From: Pseudoselenomonas ruminantium
GTDB taxonomy: Bacteria; Bacillota; Negativicutes; Selenomonadales; Selenomonadaceae
Assembly (NCBI RefSeq): GCF_900113715.1
Contig: NZ_FOQK01000030.1
Span: 1-37,802 of the forward strand
DNA: 37,802 bases
Reading direction: 5' to 3'
Both the position numbers and the translations under genes were made by a program. Shown here piece after piece: positions 23,993 through 31,329 of this stretch (the stretch's first letter is position 1; every line of letters begins with the position of its first letter). Below the pieces are notes generated by a model. It was not told the DNA's origin. It ran no database searches and worked only from the letters and a program-made list of their open reading frames with translations.

Positions 23993-24667
23993 TTACAATC
24001 TGCTCATGGCCGTCTGGCCCGTGAGCTGCGTGAAATCCTCGACAAACGCATCGACAGCTGCATCGATGGCAGGATTCTTCACCAGCCCCTCGATGACGGC
24101 AGGAGCAGCCGTCGCCGCTCCGACACCGCGGCGGCAAAGCCGCAGCAGCTGCTCGGAGTTCTTGAAGCTGGCGGCCAGTATCTTGGCCGGCAGCTGATTC
24201 TTCTCGAAGATGTCCTGTATCGTCTCAGCCACGGCGATGCCGTCATAGCCGAAGTTATCGATGCGGTTGATGTAGGGCGCAGTATAGGCGGCACCTGCCT
24301 TGGCAGCCAGGAATGCCTGCAGCGGCGTATAGATAGCCGTCCCCGTCGTCGGTATCCCGAGCCCTTTGAGCTGGCGCATCGCCTTGAAGCCTTCGGGCAC
24401 ACAGGGAATCTTGACATATGTGTTGCCTGGCAGCTCTGACACGATACGCTTGGCATCTTCGACCATGCCCGCAGCATCCTTGGCCACAGCCTGCACATGC
24501 AGCTGGGCCTGCTCACCGATCAGCGCGCGGATTTCCTTGAGCAGGACAAAAGGGGGCCGCCCGGCCTTCGCCAAGATCGATGGATTCGTCGTGACACCAT
24601 CCACCGGATAATATTCATAGATATGTTCGATTGCCTTGAGGTCGGCATCATCAATCAAAAGTTCCAT
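23993..24667 (-). CDS. fsa: Fructose-6-phosphate aldolase/transaldolase-like protein (FSA)
   Basis: A 224-residue TIM-barrel class I aldolase of the small TalC/FSA group. The Schiff-base lysine is in TYVKIPC at about residue 86, and the phosphate-binding pattern TNPSILAKAG is near the N-terminus. E. coli FsaA and FsaB lie beside ybiW and pflD and cleave 1-deoxyfructose-6-phosphate to hydroxyacetone and glyceraldehyde-3-phosphate. The same role is likely here because the gene precedes the GRE by only 33 bases. AAAGGA precedes the ATG, and the promoter is at 24729-24757. Confidence 0.93.
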   Translation of the reverse strand: MELLIDDADLKAIEHIYEYYPVDGVTTNPSILAKAGRPPFVLLKEIRALIGEQAQLHVQAVAKDAAGMVEDAKRIVSELPGNTYVKIPCVPEGFKAMRQLKGLGIPTTGTAIYTPLQAFLAAKAGAAYTAPYINRIDNFGYDGIAVAETIQDIFEKNQLPAKILAASFKNSEQLLRLCRRGVGAATAAPAVIEGLVKNPAIDAAVDAFVEDFTQLTGQTAMSRL

Positions 24668-24714
24668 GGTCCAGCATCCTTTCCTATGGTCAGCTTTTCT
24701 CGTAATACGATGAC

Positions 24715-24786
24715 TTTCATTTGTAAGTATTATGACATATCACTATCGTACAGTCAAGTCGAAACTATATATGCTTACGAATGAAA
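24715..24786. promoter_or_regulatory. Two operator-like arms between the divergent fsa and activase promoters
   Basis: TTTCATTTGTAAGTA (24715-24729) and TGCTTACGAATGAAA (24772-24786) are inverted copies matching at 13 of 15 positions. The first covers the start region of the fsa promoter. The second lies upstream of both promoters. They suggest one regulator bound at two sites, possibly looping the 42-base interval. Confidence 0.5.
24729..24757 (-). promoter_or_regulatory. Promoter of the fsa-GRE operon
   Basis: On the minus strand TTGACT (24752-24757) and CATAAT (24729-24734) are 17 bases apart. Confidence 0.7.
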
Positions 24787-24794
24787 TATTTTCC

Positions 24795-24824
24795 TTGTTT
24801 CCACTTCCTGCTTCATGCTAAAAT
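24795..24824 (+). promoter_or_regulatory. Promoter of the GRE activase gene
   Basis: TTGTTT (24795-24800) and TAAAAT (24819-24824) are 18 bases apart, with TGC directly before the -10. Confidence 0.6.
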
Positions 24825-24851
24825 AAGAAACAACACAAAGGAGGATGCACC

Positions 24852-25649
24852 ATGGCAGAATCATCATCCGCAGCCCAAGCGTTGCGCGGCCTTATCTTCA
24901 ATATCCAGAAATTCAGCACCAACGACGGGCCCGGCGTCCGCACGACGGTTTTCTTCAAAGGCTGTCCCCTGCGCTGCCGCTGGTGCGCCAACCCTGAAAG
25001 CCAGTCTTTCGCCCCCGAAGTGCTATACCAAGCCAAGACTGGCAAGTCCGAAACGACGGGAACCTGGCGCACGATTGACGAGGTCCTCGCCGTCTGCCTG
25101 CAGGATCTACCCTTCTACGAAGAAAGCGGTGGCGGCGTGACCCTGTCAGGCGGCGAAGTCCTCAGCCAGCCAGACTTTGCCGTTGCCCTGCTGCAGGCCC
25201 TGCACGAAAATGGCATCCATACGGCCATCGAGACCTCGGGCTTCGCCCAGCCTGCAGTCTTCCAGCAGGTTGCCCCCCTGGCCGGCCTGCTGCTCTTTGA
25301 TATGAAACACTGGGACAGCGAACGGCATCTTGGGGGTACCGGCGTTACCAACGAGCTGCCCCTTGCCAATATGCGCGCGGCCATCGCCGGAGGACTCGAT
25401 GTGCTGCCCCGCATCCCCATAATCCCAGGGTTCAATGACACCATAGACGATGCCCATGGCTTTGCCCGCCGTCTGCACGAAGCCGGCGCCCGCCGCTGCC
25501 AGCTGCTCCCCTTCCATCCCTACGGCGAAAACAAATACCAGGAACTCGGCCGCCCCTATGAATACACAAGCCAAAAAGCCCTGCGCCCCGAGGCCCTGCA
25601 GCCACTTATCCAAGTCCTGCAAGAAGAGGGGATCGATGCTTTTCTTTAA
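24852..25649 (+). CDS. Glycyl radical enzyme activating enzyme (radical SAM)
   Basis: A 265-residue radical-SAM protein. The cluster motif is C-x3-C-x2-C in FFKGCPLRCRWCANPES (about residues 34-50), and the SAM-binding GGE is in VTLSGGEVLSQ. It should install the glycyl radical on the divergent GRE. Most activases of YbiW/PflD-type enzymes carry a ferredoxin-like insert with about eight extra cysteines after the radical-SAM motif. Here that region (about 50-85) is short, with only one cysteine at about residue 81, so no auxiliary clusters can form, as in PFL-activase. AAAGGAGG lies 7 bases before the ATG. No hairpin terminator follows; the next 700 bases are the folded element. Confidence 0.93.
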   Translation: MAESSSAAQALRGLIFNIQKFSTNDGPGVRTTVFFKGCPLRCRWCANPESQSFAPEVLYQAKTGKSETTGTWRTIDEVLAVCLQDLPFYEESGGGVTLSGGEVLSQPDFAVALLQALHENGIHTAIETSGFAQPAVFQQVAPLAGLLLFDMKHWDSERHLGGTGVTNELPLANMRAAIAGGLDVLPRIPIIPGFNDTIDDAHGFARRLHEAGARRCQLLPFHPYGENKYQELGRPYEYTSQKALRPEALQPLIQVLQEEGIDAFL

Positions 25650-25658
25650 ACCAACAAC

Positions 25659-26386
25659 AAATTGCAATTTGTAAATTACCGTGTTTTTATTCGAGGAAAG
25701 CCGCGCCGCCGGGCAGGGGAGTACCAACGCTTCACTTAGATGCTTTGCTAAAAATATTTTTTACCTTTAACTAAGCATTGAAAAAGTTCCCAAACGCGCT
25801 GCGCTTGAACGGTGTGAATTTTTCAACGGAATGTGTAGGCAAAAAATATTTTCTTCACGCAAACCATCAATGTTACGCTTATGGTACTCCCCTGCCCGGC
25901 GGCTTCGTTTCAGCAATAGTCCAAATGAATCTCAACCTGCTAATACGTTAGTGCGTATCATTCTGTGCCTAGGACAGTCGCTCCAGATAGAAAGAAGCAC
26001 TACCCCGTTCGCCCCTATCATCCGCATGAGCAGGTTTGTACGAACCGTTTCTCTAGTAACAAGCACATCGATGTAATTCGTAACCTATTGCCGGAACAAA
26101 GCAGGCTTATCCAAACGTAGCAGAGGGCGGGGGCGGGTACACTTTCTTCGCAGCGGGAGCGATTTGCCCGAACGCAGTGAGAGATGGCCCGCAGCACGTA
26201 CTTCCTAGAACGATTCGATGTATTGGCGTGCCGCTGGCCTGCCCGGCACATGTATCTAAGTACGTACTAAAGCAGCCGCGCGGGTCATTTAGCGGAAGCG
26301 GAGAAAAAGTGCACCCGCCCCCACCCAAGCTGAGCTGTAACGAGTTTGTTTTAACCACGTACGGACAGATAAACTGCAATATAAAA
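25659..26386. repeat. Folded non-coding element of about 725 bp, dispersed in the genome (RNA gene or MITE)
   Basis: This fills the whole gene-less gap between the activase and the cadA terminator. No open frame here looks real. A 22-bp perfect inverted repeat (25705-25726 with 25882-25903) encloses a 12-bp perfect stem (25751-25762 with 25841-25852) and an 8-bp stem (25778-25785 with 25819-25826). A second domain has 21-base arms (26125-26145 with 26306-26326, two mismatches that become G-U pairs in minus-strand RNA) enclosing several small hairpins. AACCTGCT/AGCAGGTT (25934/26029) closes the middle part. The ends look like imperfect inverted repeats (25659-25672 with 26369-26382, 11 of 14). 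The last 65 bases recur at window positions 1-65. It may be a structured long RNA or a non-autonomous mobile element inserted at terminators. Confidence 0.7.
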
Positions 26387-26443
26387 AAGACCGCCAACCA
26401 GGCAACGTTCATACATGCGCGTTGCCTGGCTGGCGGTCTTTTT
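26387..26443 (-). terminator. Terminator of cadA (bidirectional)
   Basis: A 20-bp stem (AAGACCGCCAACCAGGCAAC with GTTGCCTGGCTGGCGGTCTT, one G-U/C-A position) with a 14-base loop, flanked by A-run and T-run. It abuts the end of the folded element. Confidence 0.9.
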
Positions 26444-26459
26444 ATTTCAGGACATATCC

Positions 26460-26675
26460 TCAGATAAACACTTCGCAGTCGTCTTCGACCTTCTTGCAGT
26501 TCTCACGAACCTGCTCCATGACGGCCTGCGGTTCATATCCTTCCTCAAACTCCACTTTCATCTTGAGTGCCATGAAGTTGACCACTGCCGACTTGATTCC
26601 CGGCGTATTCTTGGCGGCCTCCTCCATGAGGTTGGCGCAGTTGGCACAGTCGACATCAATCTTATAGGTTTTCAT
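26460..26675 (-). CDS. Possible separately translated metallochaperone (internal start in cadA)
   Basis: Within the cadA frame an ATG at 26675 is preceded by AAAGGAAAGTG at a spacing of about 10 bases. It would yield a free 71-residue HMA-domain protein beginning [19 protein letters not shown], the normal size and start of a CopZ/HMA chaperone. It carries C-x2-C plus two more cysteines near its end (NCKKVEDDC). It may be a real internal gene or a relic of a gene fusion that kept its start site. The translation product is predicted only. Confidence 0.4.
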   Translation of the reverse strand: MKTYKIDVDCANCANLMEEAAKNTPGIKSAVVNFMALKMKVEFEEGYEPQAVMEQVRENCKKVEDDCEVFI

Positions 26676-28604
26676 CGTTTCACTTTCCTTTCTGGTTTTC
26701 TGATCCTCAAGTCTATCCTTCGGCAGTATCATGGCTCGCATCGCATTGAGCACCGCGAGAATCATGACACCCACGTCAGCAAAGATGGCCGCCCACATAT
26801 TGGCGATACCGACAGCACCGAGCAGCAGCACGAGTACCTTGATGCCGATCGAGCCCCAGATATTCTGCCGCACGATGCGCATGGTCTTGCGGGCAAGGCG
26901 CTGGGCCTTGGCAATCTGCAGCGGATTGTCATCCATGAGCACGACATCTGCCGCCGCGATGGCCGCGTCTGAGCCCATCGCTCCCATGGCGATACCGACA
27001 TCGGCCCGCGACAGCACGGGCGCATCATTGATGCCATCCCCCACGAAAGCCAGCTTGCCACCGCGGCCGCCAGCTTCGCCTGCGGCCAGCATTTCCTCGA
27101 CCTTGGCCACCTTGTCAGCTGGCAGAAGTTCGCTATACACATGGTCGATTCCCAGCCGGCCGGCCACCTCAGCGGCTACCTTGCCAGCATCACCGGTCAG
27201 CATGACGGTCCTGCCGATGCCATTATCACGCAGTGCCGCGATTGCTGCCGCCGCATCCTCTTTGACCACATCCGAAATGACGATATGGCCCGCATATGCG
27301 CCATCGATGGCAACATGCACCGTCGTGCCTATGCGGTGGCAATCGTGCCAGTCCGCGCCTAAAGCCGCCATCATGCGGCTATTGCCGACGCAGACCGAAT
27401 GGCCGTTGACGCGCGCCCGCACGCCATGACCGGCGATCTCCTCGATATCTTCGACCGCACAGCCATCGGCTTCGTCCCTATACGCCGCCTTGAGAGATGC
27501 CGCGATTGGATGCGTCGAGAAGCGCTCGACATGCGCAGCCAGATGCAGCAGCTGCCGTTCATCCAGCTTTTCTGGATGGACCGCCGTTACGGCAAACACG
27601 CCCTTAGTCAGGGTACCAGTCTTGTCAAAGACCACCGTATCCACCTCGGCCAAGGCCTCAAGATAGTTCGAACCTTTGATCAGCACGCCCTGGCGGCTGG
27701 CCCCGCCAAGCCCGGCAAAGAAACTCAACGGAATGCTGATAACCAATGCACAGGGACAGCTGATGACCAGGAAGGTCAAGGCACGATAGAACCATGTCCC
27801 CCATGCTGGTGCATTGCCGAGCAGCAGCTGTACCAGCGGCGGCAAAGCAGCCAATGCTAACGCTGCATAGACAACGATAGGCGTATAGACACGCGCAAAA
27901 CGGGCAATAAAGGCTTCCGAGCGCGACTTGCGCGAGCTGGCATCCTCGACAAGCGCCAGAATCTTCGAAGCTGTCGACTCCTCAAACGCCTTGGTCGTAC
28001 GGATCTTCAGAAGCCCGTTCTTATTGATGCAGCCGCTGATGACTGCATCCCCGGGGGCAACATCCCGCGGCAGGCTTTCGCCTGTCAAGGCCACGGTATC
28101 CAGGCTCGACGTGCCTGCAAGGACGACGCCATCGATAGGCACCTTCTCCCCCGGCTGGACGACGATCACCGTGCCGACTTCCACTTCATCAGGATCGACC
28201 TTCGTCAGTTGCCCATTCCCGCCCTCGATGTTGGCATAGTCTGGCCGGATATCCATCAGGGCACTGATGTCTCGCCGGCTGCGGCCGACCGCATAGCTCT
28301 GGAACCATTCGCCAACCTGATAGAAGAGCATGACGGCGATGCCCTCCGTATAGTCGCCATCCTCATAGACCGCCAATGCCATCGCACCGATTGTCGCGAT
28401 CCCCATGAGCAGGCTCTCATCAAAGGCCTGCCGGTTCCGCAGTCCCTTGAAGGCCTTGGCCAGTACATCATAGCCCACCACCAGATATGGCACCAGATAG
28501 GCCGCAAAGCGTGGCATTCCCGCCAGCGGCGCATAGGCCAGAGCTGCCAGCATGGCCGCTGCCACTACAATGCGGATCAGATTCCGTCGCTGCTTTTTAT
28601 TCAT
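26460..28604 (-). CDS. cadA: Zn/Cd/Pb-type P1B ATPase with a C-terminal heavy-metal-associated domain
   Basis: A 714-residue metal efflux pump. It has the TM6 metal motif CPC ([15 protein letters not shown]), phosphorylation motif DKTGTLT, hinge [11 protein letters not shown], and the last two helices with K ([10 protein letters not shown]) and D-x-G (FADVGVM), a pattern typical of ZntA/CadA. The N-terminus is short and lacks the usual metal-binding domain. A complete HMA domain with CANC is fused at the C-terminus (residues about 644-714), preceded by an internal ribosome binding site and ATG (see 26460-26675). GAGGTGA precedes the ATG at 28604; a GTG three codons upstream is less likely. 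A near-consensus promoter and an ArsR/SmtB-type operator lie upstream. Metal specificity is inferred from motifs. Confidence 0.92.
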   Translation of the reverse strand: MNKKQRRNLIRIVVAAAMLAALAYAPLAGMPRFAAYLVPYLVVGYDVLAKAFKGLRNRQAFDESLLMGIATIGAMALAVYEDGDYTEGIAVMLFYQVGEWFQSYAVGRSRRDISALMDIRPDYANIEGGNGQLTKVDPDEVEVGTVIVVQPGEKVPIDGVVLAGTSSLDTVALTGESLPRDVAPGDAVISGCINKNGLLKIRTTKAFEESTASKILALVEDASSRKSRSEAFIARFARVYTPIVVYAALALAALPPLVQLLLGNAPAWGTWFYRALTFLVISCPCALVISIPLSFFAGLGGASRQGVLIKGSNYLEALAEVDTVVFDKTGTLTKGVFAVTAVHPEKLDERQLLHLAAHVERFSTHPIAASLKAAYRDEADGCAVEDIEEIAGHGVRARVNGHSVCVGNSRMMAALGADWHDCHRIGTTVHVAIDGAYAGHIVISDVVKEDAAAAIAALRDNGIGRTVMLTGDAGKVAAEVAGRLGIDHVYSELLPADKVAKVEEMLAAGEAGGRGGKLAFVGDGINDAPVLSRADVGIAMGAMGSDAAIAAADVVLMDDNPLQIAKAQRLARKTMRIVRQNIWGSIGIKVLVLLLGAVGIANMWAAIFADVGVMILAVLNAMRAMILPKDRLEDQKTRKESETMKTYKIDVDCANCANLMEEAAKNTPGIKSAVVNFMALKMKVEFEEGYEPQAVMEQVRENCKKVEDDCEVFI

Positions 28605-28634
28605 TCCACTCACCTCAATCAGTTTTATTAATAT

Positions 28635-28650
28635 ATGAACAATAATTCAT
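28635..28650. promoter_or_regulatory. ArsR/SmtB-type operator of cadA
   Basis: ATGAA-CAATAA-TTCAT, with further A/T symmetry, matches the TGAA-N6-TTCA core of CadC/CzrA/SmtB metal-sensor operators. It lies between the cadA -10 and start codon, the right place for metal-relieved repression. No ArsR gene is in the window. Confidence 0.6.
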
Positions 28651-28661
28651 TTGTTGATTCA

Positions 28662-28689
28662 ATTATAGCAAAAAAAACGTCAGTGTCAA
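28662..28689 (-). promoter_or_regulatory. cadA promoter
   Basis: On the minus strand consensus TTGACA (28684-28689) and TATAAT (28662-28667) are 16 bases apart; the spacer has eight Ts. Confidence 0.75.
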
Positions 28690-28760
28690 GCCTTTTTCCT
28701 GCATTCCTTTTTCCCAGCAGCAATGCTAGAATAGAAGAAACGACCTCAGGAGGGACTACC

Positions 28761-29255
28761 ATGAACTGTACCGGCTTTCCGCCCAGCATCGACAAGAACT
28801 GCCATACCTTGATATTAGGCTCCATGCCCGGCGTCACTTCGCTCCAGCAGCAGCAATACTACGCCCATCCCCAGAACCGCTTCTGGCCGCTGATGGCGCG
28901 CTTGCTCAATGAGCCTGCGGCACCGGCAGATTACCAGCAGCGCTTGCAGATGCTGCTGAGCCATCATATTGCGCTCTGGGATGCCATCGGCAGCTGCGAA
29001 CGCACAGGCAGCCTTGATTCTGCCATAAAGAATGTGCAGGGCAATGATTTCACTGCCCTGCTGCAGGAATATCCACGCATCAGGACCATCTGCTGCAATG
29101 GCGGCAAATCCGCCCAGACCTTCCAGCGCTATAACAAGGAGCTTCTGCACCGCACGGATATCGCCTTCCACTTCCTGCCCTCGACGAGCCCTGCCAATGC
29201 CCGCTGGCGCATGGATATGCTTGCAGATGCCTGGAGCCAGGCCATCCATCCGTGA
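28761..29255 (+). CDS. DNA-deoxyinosine glycosylase (uracil-DNA glycosylase family 6)
   Basis: A 164-residue protein of the HDG branch of the uracil-DNA glycosylase superfamily, which removes hypoxanthine from deaminated adenine. The family motif is clear at the N-terminus (LILGSMPGVTSLQQQQYYAH followed by PQNRFW), with the C-terminal motif LPSTSPANA. The open frame extends 42 codons upstream, but CAGGAGG six bases before the ATG at 28761 fixes the start. It is divergent from cadA and probably monocistronic; TAGAAT at 28729-28734 preceded by TGC may be its -10. Confidence 0.9.
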   Translation: MNCTGFPPSIDKNCHTLILGSMPGVTSLQQQQYYAHPQNRFWPLMARLLNEPAAPADYQQRLQMLLSHHIALWDAIGSCERTGSLDSAIKNVQGNDFTALLQEYPRIRTICCNGGKSAQTFQRYNKELLHRTDIAFHFLPSTSPANARWRMDMLADAWSQAIHP

Positions 29256-29303
29256 GCCGCACCTGTCCGTTTTCTGTATCCTTGTATACATCAATCCACG
29301 ATA

Positions 29304-29332
29304 TTGACAGGTCAATGACGACTGACTATAAT
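29304..29332 (+). promoter_or_regulatory. Promoter upstream of the amtB leader
   Basis: TTGACA (29304-29309) and TATAAT (29327-29332) are both perfect consensus and 17 bases apart. The expected start, near 29339, lies 33 bases before a strong terminator hairpin. Confidence 0.8.
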
Positions 29333-29568
29333 AAAAGCCATCAACAGATACGAGGCAACGATGCCCCGCAGGATCAAGGTACCGGATCCTGCGGGGCTTT
29401 TCTGTCCTTTTACCTGTTGGTGGTCTGTCAAATATCATAAAAATGCATGCTGGCCCACGCCGGCATGCAGCCAGAGACAAAGGCGTCTCACAGCTCTCAC
29501 GCTGGAGCTGTGCGGCGTCTTTTTTGCTTTTCGCTATCATCTTTTTCATTCAGAAAGGACTGATTTCC
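29333..29568 (+). promoter_or_regulatory. Folded leader of amtB-glnB (attenuator or small RNA)
   Basis: The order after the promoter is as follows. CCATCAACAG (29338-29347) can pair with CTGTTGGTGG (29413-29422, one G-U) and encloses the terminator at 29372-29405. Next come a 10-bp hairpin GCATGCTGGC/GCCGGCATGC (29444-29467), a small GAGAC/GTCTC stem, and CACAGCTC/GAGCTGTG (29489-29512) followed by a T6 run. The amtB ribosome binding site (AAAGGAC) comes last. It is not a glutamine riboswitch that I can recognise. It may end as a 65- to 70-nt RNA or regulate read-through into amtB. Confidence 0.5.
29372..29405 (+). terminator. Strong early terminator in the amtB leader
   Basis: GCCCCGCAGGATC and GGATCCTGCGGGGC form a stem of 13-14 bp followed by TTTTCTG. 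It is 33 to 40 bases after the predicted transcription start. Confidence 0.8.
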
Positions 29569-30879
29569 ATGATTGATACGGGAGATACGGCCTGGGTCCT
29601 CATCAGTGCAGCCCTGGTCTTCATCATGACCCCTGGACTTGCCTTCTTCTACGGTGGCATGGTCCGCAGCAAGAACGTACTGACGACGATCATGCAGAGT
29701 TTCTTCATCGTCGCCATGATTTCCGTCGAATGGGTGCTCATCGGCTATGCCATGACCTTCGGCACTGACATCAACGGCTTCATCGGCAGCCTCGACAAGA
29801 TTGGCCTGGCCGGTGTCGGCATGAATGTCCTCGAGAACGGCACGATTCCCGAGCTGGCCTTCGTCGCTTTCCAGTGCATGTTCGCCGTCATCACACCGGC
29901 ACTTATCACCGGTGCATTCGCAGAGCGCATGAAGTTCGCTGCCTTTGCTGTCTTCATCCTGCTCTGGGCCATCCTCATCTACAACCCGATGGCTCACTGG
30001 GTATGGGGTGGCGGCTTCCTCGCCGAACTCGGTGCTCTTGACTTCGCTGGTGGTCTTGTCATCCATATCCTCTCCGGTGTCTCCGGCCTCACGCTCTGCA
30101 TCCTCTTAGGCAAACGCAAGGGCTATGGCCGCACCGCCATGATCCCGCACAACCTGCCGATGACCGTTCTCGGTGCTACGCTGCTCTGGTTCGGCTGGTT
30201 CGGCTTCAACGCCGGCAGTGCCCTCGGGGCCAATGCCCTCGCGGCCAATGCCTTTGTCACGTCTCAGGCTGCTGCCGCTGCTGCTACGGTTTCCTGGGTG
30301 CTCGTCGAATGGAGATTCAATGGCAAGCCGACCATCCTCGGCGCTGCCTCGGGCTGCGTCGCTGGTCTCGTCGCCATCACGCCGGCAGCTGGCTTCGTTG
30401 CGCCGCTGCCATCGGTCATCATCGGTCTTGTCGGCGGTGTTGTCTGCTTCTTCGCCGTCGCCGTCCTCAAGGAAAAACTCGGCTATGACGATGCGCTTGA
30501 TGCCTTTGGCGTCCATGGTATCGGCGGTACCTGGGGTGCTGTTGCCACTGGTCTCTGGGCCACGACTGAAATCAATCCAGACGGTGCCAACGGCCTGCTC
30601 TACGGCGATTCCCATCTGTTCATCGCCCAGCTGATCTCGATTGTCGTCGCCTATGCACTGGCTGTTGCCGGTACCTATGTCCTCTACAAAGTCGTCGCCT
30701 CCTTCATGGAAACGCGTGCTTCGGAAGCCGAGGAACTCACGGGGCTCGACATCGTCGAACACGGCGAGCGCGGCTATGGCCGTTCGGTCATGGCTGGCAG
30801 CCCGATGCTCGGCAGCTTTGAGGATTCGAGTGAGATGCTCGCCAATACGGTCATGAACATCAACACGCAGAAAGGCTAA
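29569..30879 (+). CDS. amtB: Ammonium transporter AmtB
   Basis: A 436-residue polytopic membrane protein with about eleven helices and no cleaved signal. Amt signatures are FYGGMVRSKN at about residues 27-36, AHWVWGGGF with the first pore histidine region, and DAFGVHGIGGTWGAVATGL with the second pore histidine. It conducts ammonium/ammonia into the cell. The true start is the ATG at 29569 behind GAAAGGAC; the 42 upstream codons in frame belong to the leader. It forms an operon with the P-II gene ten bases downstream, the usual amtB-glnK pairing, in which P-II blocks the pore. Confidence 0.97.
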   Translation: MIDTGDTAWVLISAALVFIMTPGLAFFYGGMVRSKNVLTTIMQSFFIVAMISVEWVLIGYAMTFGTDINGFIGSLDKIGLAGVGMNVLENGTIPELAFVAFQCMFAVITPALITGAFAERMKFAAFAVFILLWAILIYNPMAHWVWGGGFLAELGALDFAGGLVIHILSGVSGLTLCILLGKRKGYGRTAMIPHNLPMTVLGATLLWFGWFGFNAGSALGANALAANAFVTSQAAAAAATVSWVLVEWRFNGKPTILGAASGCVAGLVAITPAAGFVAPLPSVIIGLVGGVVCFFAVAVLKEKLGYDDALDAFGVHGIGGTWGAVATGLWATTEINPDGANGLLYGDSHLFIAQLISIVVAYALAVAGTYVLYKVVASFMETRASEAEELTGLDIVEHGERGYGRSVMAGSPMLGSFEDSSEMLANTVMNINTQKG

Positions 30880-30888
30880 GGTGACATC

Positions 30889-31260
30889 ATGAAAATTACC
30901 AAGATTGAAATCATCACCCGTTCCAGCAAGCTTGATGATCTGATGCAGGCCCTCAATGAGATCGGCGTCCTCGGCATGACCGTCAGCCAGGTATTCGGCT
31001 GCGGCCTGCAGAAAGGCCACGAGGAAGTCTACCGCGGCAAGAAATACGACATCAACCTTGTCCCGAAGATAAAGATCGAAACGGTCATCTGTGAAGTACC
31101 GGTCGAGAAAGTCCTCGACACTGCCCAGAAGGTGCTGCGTACCGGCAGCTACGGCGATGGCAAGATCTTCGTCACGGAGCTGTCCGATGCCGTCCGCATC
31201 CGCACGGGCCAGCGCGGAGCAGATGCCATCAAGGATATCCCAGGCGAACATAAAGAATGA
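30889..31260 (+). CDS. glnB: Nitrogen regulatory protein P-II
   Basis: A 123-residue P-II signal protein. The T-loop is YRGKKYDINLVPK, with Tyr53 at the position uridylylated in E. coli GlnB (Tyr51). The C-terminal signature TGSYGDGKIFVTE binds ATP/2-oxoglutarate. The C-terminus is slightly longer than usual. It lies right after amtB behind AAGGTGA, so it is the GlnK-type partner expected to gate AmtB under ammonium excess. No glnD is in view. Confidence 0.95.
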   Translation: MKITKIEIITRSSKLDDLMQALNEIGVLGMTVSQVFGCGLQKGHEEVYRGKKYDINLVPKIKIETVICEVPVEKVLDTAQKVLRTGSYGDGKIFVTELSDAVRIRTGQRGADAIKDIPGEHKE

Positions 31261-31272
31261 TTCCTGAATGAA

Positions 31273-31318
31273 AAAGAACCGGCAGCCAAAGCAAGATGCT
31301 TATGGCTGCCGGTTCTTT
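31273..31318. terminator. Bidirectional terminator between glnB and the HAD gene
   Basis: AAGAACCGGCAGCCA and TGGCTGCCGGTTCTT form a 15-bp stem between A and T runs, serving convergent genes. Confidence 0.9.
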
Positions 31319-31329
31319 TCTGTTATCCA

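Noticed and set aside
25659-26386. Group IIC intron, suggested by insertion just after terminators
   Set aside because: No GTGYG at the 5' end in either orientation, no recognisable domain V and no reverse transcriptase.
26107-26412. Open frames of about 100 codons on both strands inside the folded element
   Set aside because: They span the inverted repeats, lack ribosome binding sites and give low-complexity or His/Pro/Cys-rich peptides; the similar peptide starts on the two strands only reflect the terminator palindrome.
28635-28760. N-terminal extension of the deoxyinosine glycosylase
   Set aside because: It runs through the cadA promoter and operator; CAGGAGG marks the ATG at 28761.
29443-29568. 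N-terminal extension of AmtB
   Set aside because: It covers the leader hairpins and has no ribosome binding site; the ATG at 29569 gives the normal AmtB start.
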